Assembly: GCA_025354865.1 (NCBI GenBank)
Contig: JANXMB010000068.1
Coordinates: forward strand, 1-47,159
Length of the DNA stretch: 47,159 nt
Direction: 5' to 3'
Source of the DNA: Acetobacteraceae bacterium
GTDB lineage: Bacteria > Pseudomonadota > Alphaproteobacteria > Acetobacterales > Acetobacteraceae
The notes under the pieces are model-generated. The model worked only from the letters and a program-made list of their open reading frames with translations. It had not been told where the DNA came from and searched no databases. Shown piece by piece: positions 35,001 through 44,406 of this stretch; the first letter of the stretch is position 1; the number at the start of each line of letters is the position of its first letter. The translations under genes were made by a program, and so were the position numbers.

Positions 35001-38000
35001 CTACCGTCCCGCTTGCGGCGGTGATCGTGCTGGCCGCGTTTTCGGTGATCCTGTCGGCCACGATCGAAATGCGGCCGCCGCTAGCAGCGGTTAGCGTCGC
35101 CGCGCTCGCCGCGCCGATGGCAATTGTGTCGCCGGCCTGGGTCACCTGGAAGAACAGGTTTTTGCCGGTGAATGCGCCCGTCAATGTCAGGGTCGGGTCG
35201 TCGACGAAAATCAGGTTGCCATTGCCGACCTGGATGCCATTGCTAGCGAGGATTTGGTTATTCTGATTTGTCAGAGAAACGTCGCCCGCACCGGCGGTGA
35301 CGATGCTGATCGAATTTGTAACGATCTGGCCGGTGCCGGTCTCGACGACGCCGCCGGCGCTCGTGGTGATGGCAATCGATCCGACGTTCAGCACCCCGCC
35401 GCTGGCGATCGTCAGGCTAGGCACCCCGATCGTCGCCGCCGCGCCTGCGAATATCCCTGCCAGCGTCACCGCAACCGAGTCCTTCAGCGTTGCGGTGCCG
35501 GTCAGCGCAAAGCCGCCGACCGTTGCGATCGTATTGGTGCCGTTCAGCGACGCATCGCCCGCGATGGTGCCGATGCTGACCAGGGTCCCGGCCGCGATCG
35601 AACCGGACTCGGTTATGCCGCCCGCACTGGCGCCCAGGGCTACCGTCGTCCCAGCATTGAGGAAGCCGGCAATACCGATTGTGCCGGCGTTCAGCGAGAT
35701 GTTCGCTGCGCCGACCGTTCCGGCAACCGCCAAGCTGCCGCCATCGACCAGTTTGAAGTTTCCGCTCGTCACACCGAATGCCAGCAACGTGCCGATGCTG
35801 TTGGTGTTGGAAAGATCGACGTTCCCGCCGGCCGTGCCGGTCAGGGCCACGGCCGTGAGCGATCCGGCCGTCTGTCCGATCGTTCCGGCGGAGTTCAGCG
35901 CGATCGTGCCAGTGCTCGCCGCAGCGTTGGCGCCCAGCGACAGGCCGCCGATAGTGGTCGTCAGCGTCAGATTGCCGGCCGAACTCAGCGCCCCGGTGGT
36001 CGCGAGCGACTGGTTGTTGGTGAAAGTCAGCAGCCCGCTGGTTGTGTTGGCGAACGCGCCGAGATTGGCGACCGTGTTCGCCTTGGTCAGCGACGCGCCG
36101 CCCACCGAACTGCCGGTCAGGGTGGTGGCGGCGATGATTCCGCCGGATTGGGCAATCGTGCCGGCCGAGGTCAAGGTTACCGTGCCGCTCGCCGCCACGA
36201 CGTCGGCGCCCAGTGTCAGGCCCCCGGTCGTGGTAGCCAGCGTCAGATTACCGGTCGACGAAACCGAACCGGTCGTCGCCAGCGCCTGGTTGTTGTTGAA
36301 CGTCAGCAGACCGCTCGTGGTGTTGGCGAAGGAGCCGAGATTGGTGACCATATTCGCTTTGGTCAGCGACGCGCCGCCAACCGAACTGCCGATCAATGTG
36401 GTAGCGCCGATGATTCCACCACTCTGGGCAATCGTGCCGGCGGAGATCAGGGACACAGTACCGCTGGCCGCGACGACATTGGCGCCCAGTGTCAGGGCCC
36501 CGGTCGTGGTCTTCAGAGTCAGATCACCGGCCGACGAAACCGACCCGGTCGTCGCCAGCGCCTGATTATTGGTGAAGGCCAGAAGCCCACTGGTGGTGTT
36601 GGCGAAGGAACCGAGGTTGGCGACCGTATTCGCTTTGGTCAGCGACGTACCACCGACCGAGCTGCCGATCAACGTGGCGGCGCTGACGATGCCTGCGTTC
36701 TGCGCGATCGTGCCGGCGGAGATCAGGGACACAATGCCGCTGGCCGCGACGACATCGGCGCCCAGTGTCAGGGCCCCGGTCGTGGTCGTCAGCGTCAGGT
36801 CGCCAGCCGATGAAACCGAACCCGTCGTCGCCAGTGCCTGATTGGCGGTGACGGTCAGAAGCCCACTGGTCGCGTTGGAGAAAGAACCGAGGTTCGCGAT
36901 CGCATTGGCTTTGGTCAGCGACGCCCCGCCGACCGAACTGCCGATCAATGTGCCAGCGGTGATAACGCCTCCGGTCTGACCGATCGTCGCGGCCGAGACC
37001 AAGGTGACTGCGCCGGTGCCGACAGAGATGTTTTGATTGATGGTTTGACTGCCCGACGTTGTCGTCGTCAACGACACTGCGCCGTTGTTGGTCGAAATGC
37101 CGGTCATTCCGGCAGCGGTATCGACCGTCAGGCCGGTCGCGGTGTTATTGAGCGCGAAACCTTTGCCCGATCCGGAGATTGCGGCCGCAATCGTTCCGAT
37201 CGCATTGGCGCCCGTCAGATCGACGGCGTTGACGGCGTTGATCGCCAGACTGCCCACGACGACCGAGCCGCTGCTCTGGTGCACGGTGCCGAGCGTGGCG
37301 ATCCGCAATGTGCCGATCCCCGCCGAGGCGAAATTGCCATCGAGCAGGACGCCGGAGGCGGTCACCGTCGTGCCACCGCTCAGATACGACCCAGCGATCA
37401 ATGTGCCGGCAGAAATATTGCCCAACAGCGTGGAGTCGATCTGCACCGCATTGGTGGTGCCGCCGATGCTCATGGCGACGTTGGTCGACAGCGGCGCGAT
37501 TTCCACAACACCGGTGGTTATCAGCTTGTTGGCACCGCCGCCTGGGTTTTGGGTGAAGGTATCGCCAATGAGCGTAATACGGCCGCCACCGGTCGCCGTG
37601 AGCGTAGCCGGCGTCGCACCATCGCCCAACTGAATGCCGTCGCCCGCGACTGCCACTTTATAGAACAACGCCGCAGCCGTCTGAGTGCCGGTCAGCACCA
37701 GGATCGGATCGACCACCACGGAGAGACTGCCGCTGTTCAGGCTCACGTCCCCAACCGTGCCGATTTTGTTGTTGACATTGGTCAGGCTAACGTTGCCCGC
37801 ACCGGTCGTGACAATCTTGAGCTGGCGAACGTTGAGGAACCCGGTACCGCCGTCGGCGATCGACCCGCCGGATTTAAGGGAAAGCGAACCGGCACTCGTG
37901 CCACCCGAGCTGAGATCCACAGTCCCGGTCAGGGAAAGCGGTCCACCGCTAACGATCGAGATCGTGCCGGAATCGATTGCGATCGAACCGCCCAGAACCA

Positions 38001-41000
38001 TCGCGCCGGGATCGCTGATAAGCAGCGACCCGCCTTTGCCGAGGAGTATATTGCCGGTGGACCCGATCGTATTGAGGGTCCCGAGGATGCCGAAACCGGT
38101 GGTAGCAGTTCCGGTGCTCTGCAATTTGCCGGCAACGATCTTGCCCGTCGTGTTGCTCGGCTGCGAGACAGTGCCACCGTTGGCAAACAATTCGACGGTT
38201 TTGGCGCTCAACAAATGACCGTTGGCGAGCGATACACCGCCGCTCCCGCCGCCGATCGTGACCAGACCGGCGGTTGCGTCGCCGCTCACGGTGCCGTTGA
38301 CGGTCACGGCGCTTGTGGCGCCGGTTCCCAGGATGGTGGCGTTGCCGCTCGCGACGACCGGCCCGGCGATGGCGATGTTGCCGCCGCTGCTCAAGGCCAA
38401 AGTGCCGCTACCGACGGAGAAAGTGCCGATCGTCGGGAAAGTGTTGGTGCCCGTCAGCGTGGCGCCGCCGAGAATCGTTCCGACACTCGACAGAGTCGTG
38501 CCAACAATCAACGAGCCGGATTGGGTGATCCCGCCGGCGCTGGCGCCCAAAGCGAGCGCGGTTCCGGCGTTCAGCAAACCGCCGATTCCGACGGTGCCCG
38601 AAAGGATCGAAATATTCTGCGCTGCGACCGTGCCGGCGACGGACAGGCTACCGGTGCTGGCCAGCGTGAAGTCGCCCGCAGAGACCGTGAAGCCCTGAAG
38701 GGCGGAGACCGCGTTCTTTGTGCCGGCCAAATTGACGGTGCCGACCGCGCCAGCCGAGCTTTGCAGCGTGCCAGCGGTAATGGTCCCGGATGCAACCTGG
38801 GTTATGCCGCCGCCGCCAGCGGACAGGTCCACGGTCGCACCGGACAGAACATGCCCGGCATTCAACGCGATGCCGCCCGCACCTGCAGACAGAGTCAGGA
38901 CGGTATTGGCAACGATGCTGCCGGTGACGGCGATCGTCGCCGCGTTGGAGATGGTGATCGGTCCCGCCGCAGCAGTCAGCGGACCGGCCACCGTCAACAG
39001 GCCGGCCAAACCACCGTTGCCGAGCACAAAACCGCTTGCGCCGGATGCCGCGAAACTGCCGATGGTGCCGATTTTGGCGCCGCTGAACGACAGGGAGGCG
39101 GCGCTGCCGCTCAGGGTCGAAGCCGTCACAATCTTGCCGCCATCGACGACCGCACCGCTGGCCTGGACGGCCAATCCCAACGTCCCGACGCCGAAGTTGG
39201 AAGCGAATGTTATCGAGCTGGCAGTCGGGGCTTGCAGGGTGCCGCCGAGCGTGACGGCGCCGATGCGAATCGTGCTGGCGCCGATACCGGTTGCATCGAC
39301 GAGATAACCGGCGGTGCCCAATGTCACCGCGGTCGCGTTGGTGCTCGGAGCCAGTTCGAACGTTGCGCCGGTAACGGTACCCCCAGACGCGATCGAGAAC
39401 GTATCCGCCTGCACGCTGGCTAATTTCGCGGTGCCGGCATTGATCTGCCCGGCAGCGCCGACGGACACAGTGCTGACCGCGTTGGTATTGCGGAGGAAAA
39501 TATTACCATCGGCGATCAGATTGCCGATGACCGTCAATTGCGACTTCGAGGCCAACTGGAAGTCGCCGCCGGTGACCTTCAACCCACCGATCGCGGCAAT
39601 GCTATTGGTGGTGCCCAACAGCGCGACTGTCCCGGTCACGCCAGCGCCGCTTTGCAGGATGGCGCTGGCCGAGATTGTGCCAATTCCGGTCTGCGCGATA
39701 CCCCCGCCGGTTGCGGAAACATCGACGGTCGAGGCAGTCACAATGTGGCCCGTGCCGAAGGCGATACCGCCGGCCCCAGCCGTGAGCCCGGCCAATGTGG
39801 TGGCGGACAGTGTTCCGGTAACCCCGATCGTGCCCGAAGAGATCGATACAGTGCCTGCCCCGGTGAGAGGGCCGGTCACTCCGACGCTGCCGGTATTGAC
39901 CAGAGCGAAGTCTCCACCAGCGAGGGCGATCGAGCCGATCGAAGCGATCGCATTCGCGGTTCCGAGCAAAGTGCCGCCGGTCGCGAACCCGGCGGACGAC
40001 GCCAATGTGCCAGCCACAATTGTACCTGTGGTCGCCTCGGTTACATTCGAGGAAAATGAACTGAGGCTGACGGTTCCTCCGGTTTTGCCAACCGATGCAC
40101 CTGCGGCAATGATGAGCGAGCGATCAGCCGCCAGGGTAACTGCCGATCCAATCGCGGTTCCGCCACTCTGAACAGTCAGGTCGCTCGTAGCGCCTTGCGC
40201 TTGCACAAGGAGCGCGCCCGATGCGTTCAACTTCGCCCCGATCGACAGAGCTGTTTGGCTTGTCAGCGCAATGCCCGTCGCATCGATCGCACCGAGCGCA
40301 GAGATCGTATTATTTTGCTGTAAAGTTATGGCACCGACAGCACTACCCGTCAGCGCAGCGGCCACGATTGTTCCTGCTGCCGTCTGGGAAATCAGGCCAG
40401 CGCTGGTCAGCGTCAGGGTACCCGTTCCGGCGCCGATCGCTTGCGACATAGCTATATCGCCGGACGTCGTCGTTTTCAACGATACGTTGCCGTTATTAGT
40501 CGTAATACCCTTCAAGGCGCCGACGGTACCGACGGTAAGCGAACCCGCCGTGTTGTTGAACGAAAACCCCGCGTTGGCTGTCGTCACCGATGCGGCAAGG
40601 GTGCCAATCGCGTTGGCGCCAAGAAGCGTAACATCGGTCGCCGAGGTCACGGCCAGCGCGGTGGCGGCGATCGAACCGGCGGTCTGACCGATCGTGCCGC
40701 CCGACGTTATCGTTACGGTCTTGCCGGAAGCGACATTCGCACCCAACGCGACACCGCCGGTCCCGCCGACCAGCACAACGTTACCGGTCGAACCACTCCC
40801 AACGGCCGCAGCGATGGTCAGCGCCCCGGTTCCGTCGTAATGGCTGAATGCCGTTACGCCATCGGTCGAGACTGCGGCTTTCAGCGTAAGGTCGCCACCC
40901 GCGGTCGCGATCGATTGATTGACTGTGAGATTTTTGCCGGCGAGCAAAGTAACCGAATTACCGGACGTCTGATTCGAGAACAATAGCGCAGCATCGACCG

Positions 41001-42492
41001 TCAGATTGCGGCTGGCTTCGATCGTCAGCGACCCCGACAGCGCGGTCAGCACCGATGCACTGACGGTCTGATTGGTATTCTGATCAGGTGCAGCGACAGC
41101 GATCCCGCTGGCGGTTTTAATCCCGTCATTGGCACCGGACGCCACGATGTCGAGATCCATTGGATCGATCAGAATCGTGCCTTGCGTGCCCTTCCTCGCC
41201 GATACGTCGACCTTGCCGGTCAAGGAGAAGCCGGTATTGCCCGAAACCTCGACAAAACCGCCATTGCCGCCGTTCGGCCCGCCTTTTGCCGAAATACTGC
41301 CGGCCATGCTGGTGGCTTTGCCCGAGAGCACGACGACCTTGCCGCCATTGCCCTTATCGGTCGCATCGGCCCGCACCGTCGCACCGGACGCAATCCGCGT
41401 ATTCGTGGCGACCTGGGTCCGGTCCGGCATCGTTCCGATCGAGATGGTTCCGCCGCCGGCTTTGCCGGATGCGTTGGCGACGGCCGTGTTTTTCAGCGCG
41501 ACGTTGCCCGTTGCCGTCATGGCGATGGTGCCACCAGTCGTGCCGGCCGCAATGCCCTCGGCCGACAACTGGCCCGTGATCTCGATATTGCCGCCGATGC
41601 CGTCGATGGACACCGTGCCGGTCTTCGCACCGACACTCCGAGCGGAAATCCTGCCGCCGGCGGAAACCAGATTCTGCACAACCCCGTCGGCCGCCGCCGC
41701 AGTCAACTGCACGGTGCCGCCCGCTGCTCGGATGACGCCATCGTTGGTTACCAGCGACGTGACGCCGTCGGGTGTTTGGGTGACCTGCTTGGTCACGTTC
41801 ACCGAGACAAGCCCGTCGCCGTACATATCGAGGGTAACGGCCTGCGCCCCGGCCAACACCACGTTGCCCATTTTCGCGTTGATGGTGCCGGAGTTCCGTA
41901 CCGCCGGCGCAACAAAAGCCGCGAGGCCCGCGCCCGCGATCGTGATGGTGCCCTGGTTGACGACCTTGGCGTTCGGATTGCCGCCCTGGTCGAAGACCAT
42001 TTTTCCGGCGAGATAATTCTGGTTGCTGATCCCGATCGCCGTCACCATCAACCCGTTGGTGTTGATCTGCGCCCCATCGAGGAACATCACACCGGACTGG
42101 TTTTCGATAACGACCTGTCCGTTGGACGAGATCTTGCCGGCAATCTGCGAAGGATTGGGTCCGACGACGCGGTTCAACGTCGATGAGGCAGCGTTGGGAA
42201 CGTTGTATTGAACGGACTGCCGGCTGCCGACGTTAAACTGTTGCCACTGGATAATACCCTGTTGGGTCGTCTGGTTGACGGTCGTGGAACTGGCGGTCTG
42301 GCCGATCGCGATGTTACCGGCGACAACGGCCCCGCCTTGCGGTTGCGCGTTGGGCGACAACGCGGCGGCTGGGAACGATATCACCACCGCGACCGTCGCC
42401 TGTAGCGCGGTGCTCATCATCAAGTACGGGCGATTGCGCCGGGTAACGCCCAGCAGTTTGACAGCATCGTTACGCCGAATTGCCTTGGCCAT
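32092..42492 (-). CDS. Giant two-partner-secretion exoprotein (TpsA, filamentous haemagglutinin-like)
   Basis: Product of 3466 aa. It starts with an extended signal peptide of about 46 residues (basic MAKAIRRNDAVKLLGVTRRN, then hydrophobic, ending FPAAAL). A TPS secretion domain follows (about 47-310), with VNQTTQQGIIQWQQFNVGSR, NRVVGPNPSQIAGKISSNGQ and NQSGVMFLDGAQINTNGLMV. The remaining 3000 residues are Gly/Thr/Ser/Ala-rich right-handed beta-helix repeats including two regular arrays. Near the C-terminus Cys3397 and Cys3404 (NACAVSSVNCVLLP) form a Cys pair like that used for surface tethering in HMW1-type adhesins. GGAGG lies eight bases before the ATG at 42492. No frameshift or internal stop. 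Likely a cell-surface adhesin or matrix fibre exported by the TpsB encoded 72 bases upstream. Confidence 0.95.
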   Translation of the reverse strand: MAKAIRRNDAVKLLGVTRRNRPYLMMSTALQATVAVVISFPAAALSPNAQPQGGAVVAGNIAIGQTASSTTVNQTTQQGIIQWQQFNVGSRQSVQYNVPNAASSTLNRVVGPNPSQIAGKISSNGQVVIENQSGVMFLDGAQINTNGLMVTAIGISNQNYLAGKMVFDQGGNPNAKVVNQGTITIAGAGLAAFVAPAVRNSGTINAKMGNVVLAGAQAVTLDMYGDGLVSVNVTKQVTQTPDGVTSLVTNDGVIRAAGGTVQLTAAAADGVVQNLVSAGGRISARSVGAKTGTVSIDGIGGNIEITGQLSAEGIAAGTTGGTIAMTATGNVALKNTAVANASGKAGGGTISIGTMPDRTQVATNTRIASGATVRADATDKGNGGKVVVLSGKATSMAGSISAKGGPNGGNGGFVEVSGNTGFSLTGKVDVSARKGTQGTILIDPMDLDIVASGANDGIKTASGIAVAAPDQNTNQTVSASVLTALSGSLTIEASRNLTVDAALLFSNQTSGNSVTLLAGKNLTVNQSIATAGGDLTLKAAVSTDGVTAFSHYDGTGALTIAAAVGSGSTGNVVLVGGTGGVALGANVASGKTVTITSGGTIGQTAGSIAATALAVTSATDVTLLGANAIGTLAASVTTANAGFSFNNTAGSLTVGTVGALKGITTNNGNVSLKTTTSGDIAMSQAIGAGTGTLTLTSAGLISQTAAGTIVAAALTGSAVGAITLQQNNTISALGAIDATGIALTSQTALSIGAKLNASGALLVQAQGATSDLTVQSGGTAIGSAVTLAADRSLIIAAGASVGKTGGTVSLSSFSSNVTEATTGTIVAGTLASSAGFATGGTLLGTANAIASIGSIALAGGDFALVNTGSVGVTGPLTGAGTVSISSGTIGVTGTLSATTLAGLTAGAGGIAFGTGHIVTASTVDVSATGGGIAQTGIGTISASAILQSGAGVTGTVALLGTTNSIAAIGGLKVTGGDFQLASKSQLTVIGNLIADGNIFLRNTNAVSTVSVGAAGQINAGTAKLASVQADTFSIASGGTVTGATFELAPSTNATAVTLGTAGYLVDATGIGASTIRIGAVTLGGTLQAPTASSITFASNFGVGTLGLAVQASGAVVDGGKIVTASTLSGSAASLSFSGAKIGTIGSFAASGASGFVLGNGGLAGLLTVAGPLTAAAGPITISNAATIAVTGSIVANTVLTLSAGAGGIALNAGHVLSGATVDLSAGGGGITQVASGTITAGTLQSSAGAVGTVNLAGTKNAVSALQGFTVSAGDFTLASTGSLSVAGTVAAQNISILSGTVGIGGLLNAGTALALGASAGGITQSGSLIVGTTLSSVGTILGGATLTGTNTFPTIGTFSVGSGTLALSSGGNIAIAGPVVASGNATILGTGATSAVTVNGTVSGDATAGLVTIGGGSGGVSLANGHLLSAKTVELFANGGTVSQPSNTTGKIVAGKLQSTGTATTGFGILGTLNTIGSTGNILLGKGGSLLISDPGAMVLGGSIAIDSGTISIVSGGPLSLTGTVDLSSGGTSAGSLSLKSGGSIADGGTGFLNVRQLKIVTTGAGNVSLTNVNNKIGTVGDVSLNSGSLSVVVDPILVLTGTQTAAALFYKVAVAGDGIQLGDGATPATLTATGGGRITLIGDTFTQNPGGGANKLITTGVVEIAPLSTNVAMSIGGTTNAVQIDSTLLGNISAGTLIAGSYLSGGTTVTASGVLLDGNFASAGIGTLRIATLGTVHQSSGSVVVGSLAINAVNAVDLTGANAIGTIAAAISGSGKGFALNNTATGLTVDTAAGMTGISTNNGAVSLTTTTSGSQTINQNISVGTGAVTLVSAATIGQTGGVITAGTLIGSSVGGASLTKANAIANLGSFSNATSGLLTVTANQALATTGSVSSAGDLTLTTTTGALTLGADVVAASGIVSLISAGTIAQNAGIVSAATLIGSSVGGTSLTKANTVANLGSFANTTSGLLAFTNNQALATTGSVSSAGDLTLKTTTGALTLGANVVAASGTVSLISAGTIAQSGGIIGATTLIGSSVGGASLTKANMVTNLGSFANTTSGLLTFNNNQALATTGSVSSTGNLTLATTTGGLTLGADVVAASGTVTLTSAGTIAQSGGIIAATTLTGSSVGGASLTKANTVANLGAFANTTSGLLTFTNNQSLATTGALSSAGNLTLTTTIGGLSLGANAAASTGTIALNSAGTIGQTAGSLTAVALTGTAGGNVDLSNTNSIGTLLAFGVTSGNFKLVDGGSLAVAGTVGAANISLNAGTIGIAGFLNAGTTVALGASAGGITESGSIAAGTLVSIGTIAGDASLNGTNTIATVGGFALTGTATLKDSVAVTLAGIFAGAAATIGVPSLTIASGGVLNVGSIAITTSAGGVVETGTGQIVTNSISIVTAGAGDVSLTNQNNQILASNGIQVGNGNLIFVDDPTLTLTGAFTGKNLFFQVTQAGDTIAIGAASAATLTAASGGRISIVADRITENAASTITAASGTVEIAPFSTTVAVSLAGATQLVVDSTLLSEISTGTLTIGRYTDVTNANTPTTTAKNISLDGAVNLTSVAGTLNLQTLGSIVEPVGPLTVSVLTGSAVAGATFAIATNSIGTLTGFSASKLQLVNSGALVLAGTNTVGTGVFDIGTTSGGVTEAAGATLNAGTLTSTGGVASSVSLAGTANTIGTISGFTITSGDLTVVDNQALALAGLVSVGSGHKVDITTNVGGLTQVNIGTLNAGTLTSTGGVASTVSLAGTANTIGTITGFTITSGDLTVVDNQALALAGLVSVGSGHKVDITTNVGGLTQVNTGTLNAGTLTSTGGVASTVSLAGTANTIGTIGGFTITSGDLTVVDNQALALAGLVSVGSGHKVDITTNVGGLTQINTGTLNAGTLTSTGGVASTVSLAGTANTIGTIGGFTITSGDLTVVDNQALALAGLVSVGSGHKVDITTNVGGLTQINTGTLNAGTLTSTGGVASTVSLAGTANTIGTITGFTITSGDLTVVDNQALALAGLVSVGSGHKVDITTNVGGLTQVNTGTLNAGTLTSTGGVASTVSLAGTANTIGTITGFTITSGDLTVVDNQALALAAKVSVGGGHTVDLTTLVGGITQAASGTLIAGTLTSAGNIPAAMSLKGTANQIGTLSNLTASGGLTIVDSMALTLANRVSGGTNVVDLTTTAGGISQAANGVLIAGTLTSAGGLAGTTALLGTNNQIASIATLVVASGNLTVNDAVNLTIATNGKLSAHQIVVTDVGMAISVANGAQILTDGVARPDGTILRDNLPTSTSNTNGGAYFTAASFTQSGLLNAGNLNGAANILRIDTTGATQLDPATGLNGPNTWLIMGLTNGAIAGGVINVKALDVTYTGALGSASLSGTINNLTGQGAAGAAHIEPAANANYKMNACAVSSVNCVLLPSQGIPQHNPTSEIVFGVPYIPSVDDNQDIVVPLVTDTNDTITISNNTDENRNRGRSGQ
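33250..34545 (-). repeat. 228-bp tandem repeat array in the exoprotein gene
   Basis: About six copies of a 228-bp (76-codon) unit. The same anchor (GTTCAACGTC or near variant) falls at 33391, 33619, 33847, 34075, 34303 and 34531. Each unit encodes GTLNAGTLTSTGGVASTVSL followed by ITSGDLTVVDNQALALAGLV and GHKVDITTNVGGLTQVN, apparently one turn-set of the beta-helix. Copies are nearly identical in protein, and most nucleotide differences are synonymous. The copy nearest the C-terminus diverges (AAKVSVGGGHTVDLTT). Confidence 0.95.
35848..36950 (-). repeat. 276-bp tandem repeat array in the exoprotein gene
   Basis: Four copies of a 276-bp (92-codon) unit. The anchor GGTCAGCGACG falls at 36085, 36361, 36637 and 36913. 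Units encode GSSVGGASLTKANTVANLGS, TTSGLLTFTNNQALATTGSV and LTLGADVVAASGTVSLISAG. The array is older or more diverged than the 228-bp array; the copy nearest the C-terminus drifts most (LSLGANAAASTGTIALNSAG). Confidence 0.9.
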
Positions 42493-42564
42493 CAGACGTT
42501 CCTCCAGGCTGCGACGCTGACGCCGCCGACGGGCACGCGGATAAGGGGGGTTCGTACGGTCATA

Positions 42565-44343
42565 TTAGAAATGCCCCAGCAAGCGCCAGTAGAGACCGAT
42601 TCCGTTGATCGCCTGCACCCCGGTACCCTGCCCGCCGGTCGGGTACAGATTGAAACGACCGAGTGCTTCGACATCCAGCTCGGCATAGCTGGTGATCTGG
42701 ATGCGGGCGCCACCGCCGACGGATGTCACCACCGCCTTCTGATCGGCGCTAACATTCTGCCAAGTCTCGCCCCAGTCGTAAAACACATAGAACTGGGTCG
42801 CGATATCGGCATCGTCGCGGATCGACGGGGCGTTGAAGCTGGTATTGAGTTGCAACTCCGCCGTCGCCGCCAACGCTTTGTCGCCCGGGACCTGACCGGA
42901 ATAATAACCGCGGGCGAACCGTGAGCCGCCCACATAGAATTGTTCCGCAGGCGGTAGAATGTCGTCGGACCATTGTCCGGTCACCGAACCGAGCAGACCG
43001 ACCGTCGCACCGTCCCAGGGGCTGAACAGGGTCTGGTTACGGGTGAATTCGAAGTTTATTTTCGTGAAATCCGACCGTTCATGCTGCCGCGGCGTCAATT
43101 GCGCGGTGCCCGTCGTGGACGCGCCTAGAATGCGCAGCCCCTCCGAAATCCGCACCTGCGCCGAATTGAACGCCGACCGCTCGGCACCGAACAGGATGTC
43201 GGACAGAACGTATTCTTGCCCGATCCGCAGCACACGCAGCGAGTCGAAGCTTGCTCTGGCTTGCGGGTTTCCGGTTCTGATTTCCGATTCGATCCCTTCG
43301 AGGATCGCAAAGACATTCAGTGTCTGCTGACGCGAGCGGATGACCGGGTAGCTGACCTGGGTCCCGAACACCGTTGTGGTGCCTTGGTAATTGTTCTTGC
43401 CCAGCGCCGTCGTGGCCTCCGGCGAGACTTTGCCGTAGCCGGCATAGGCTTTGATCTTCAGGCCGGACGACCCGATCAGAAATTCTTCCGAAACCTGACC
43501 GAAGTTCTGGCTGTTGGGGAAGGTGTGATAAAACGACACCTCTGTGCGCTCGCCGAAGCTGGTGAAGCTGTTGAAGTCCAACACCGCCAGAGCCGCGTTG
43601 GGGCCAGTCTGATCGAAGGCTCGGTTGTCCGCCGAGAACGAACCCGACAACGCCTTGCGGGTGACCTGCGCGACCAACGTCATTGCCCCCGGCGTATCGT
43701 TCGACGGCTGCAACACGGCCCGCAGCGTGACGCCCGGCACATCCTGCGCCAGCAGCAGATAACGTTCGAGGGTGAGCGAGTCGATCGGCGCGACATGGGT
43801 CAACCGTTCGAGATATTGCAGCACCCGCGCACCGGCGGGGCCGATGTCGCCATCGAGCTTAACGGCGGAGATGCGCCCTTCGGTGACGACGAAACGCAAA
43901 TGGCCGGGCCCGTCCAGCTTGACCGACACGGTGGTCAGAACGAATCCCTGCGACCGGTAATGCTGCAAAATCTTTTGCCGAGCGGCATCGATTTTCGGCA
44001 ACGGGGTGGCCGATCCGATCAACCCGTCGGCGTAGGCCTGGAGTTCGGCCGGGGCAAACGCGGTCACACCGTCAAATTCCGTCGATACGACCCGCACCGG
44101 CCGATTCGGCACTTCGGACCCGCCGGGCGGCAGCAAAGGCAGATCCACTCCCGGAGCGGCGGAGGGCAATGCAGGCGGGGTCAGACGTTGCAGCGGTGAA
44201 CCGGCTGGAGGCGCGAGAACCCGCCCAGGCGGCACTTGCGCGTAAGCAGTAGCACCGCTGGCTACCGCCAGAGCGCATGACAACATTGCCACCAGGACCG
44301 AGCGCTTAGACCGGTCCGGTATCATTGCGTGCCCCATCGCCAT
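42565..44343 (-). CDS. TpsB outer-membrane translocator (ShlB/FhaC/HecB family)
   Basis: Product of 592 aa. A signal peptide ends at AYAQ, and a Pro-rich linker (about 40-80) follows. The POTRA region (about 82-230) shows VRVVSTEFDGVTAFAPAELQ, YRSQGFVLTTVSVKLDGPGH and VTEGRISAVKLDGDI. The 16-stranded barrel carries the family motif GGSRFARGYYSGQVPGDKAL, the equivalent of the lid-loop VRGY/F tip, and ends in the BAM-type C-terminal Phe (LYWRLLGHF). It exports and folds the TpsA encoded next. The ATG at 44343 has GGGAG just upstream; ATG 44328 is an alternative with GGGG six bases away. Confidence 0.93.
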   Translation of the reverse strand: MAMGHAMIPDRSKRSVLVAMLSCALAVASGATAYAQVPPGRVLAPPAGSPLQRLTPPALPSAAPGVDLPLLPPGGSEVPNRPVRVVSTEFDGVTAFAPAELQAYADGLIGSATPLPKIDAARQKILQHYRSQGFVLTTVSVKLDGPGHLRFVVTEGRISAVKLDGDIGPAGARVLQYLERLTHVAPIDSLTLERYLLLAQDVPGVTLRAVLQPSNDTPGAMTLVAQVTRKALSGSFSADNRAFDQTGPNAALAVLDFNSFTSFGERTEVSFYHTFPNSQNFGQVSEEFLIGSSGLKIKAYAGYGKVSPEATTALGKNNYQGTTTVFGTQVSYPVIRSRQQTLNVFAILEGIESEIRTGNPQARASFDSLRVLRIGQEYVLSDILFGAERSAFNSAQVRISEGLRILGASTTGTAQLTPRQHERSDFTKINFEFTRNQTLFSPWDGATVGLLGSVTGQWSDDILPPAEQFYVGGSRFARGYYSGQVPGDKALAATAELQLNTSFNAPSIRDDADIATQFYVFYDWGETWQNVSADQKAVVTSVGGGARIQITSYAELDVEALGRFNLYPTGGQGTGVQAINGIGLYWRLLGHF

Positions 44344-44378
44344 CCGCTCCCTAGTGCCGCATGGGCCTCTCAAAGCTC

Positions 44379-44406
44379 ACAATAACTAGACATTGCACGA
44401 AGTCAA
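44379..44406 (-). promoter_or_regulatory. Sigma70-like promoter of the tpsB-tpsA-CHAT operon
   Basis: Reading leftward, TTGACT (complement of 44401-44406), a 16-bp spacer and TATTGT (complement of 44379-44384) stand about 36 bases before the tpsB start. Good -35, fair -10. Confidence 0.5.

Noticed and set aside
35254-39423. Long + strand frames (519 and 796 codons) inside tpsA
   Set aside because: Antisense shadows of a stop-poor repetitive gene, with no ribosome sites and low-complexity products.
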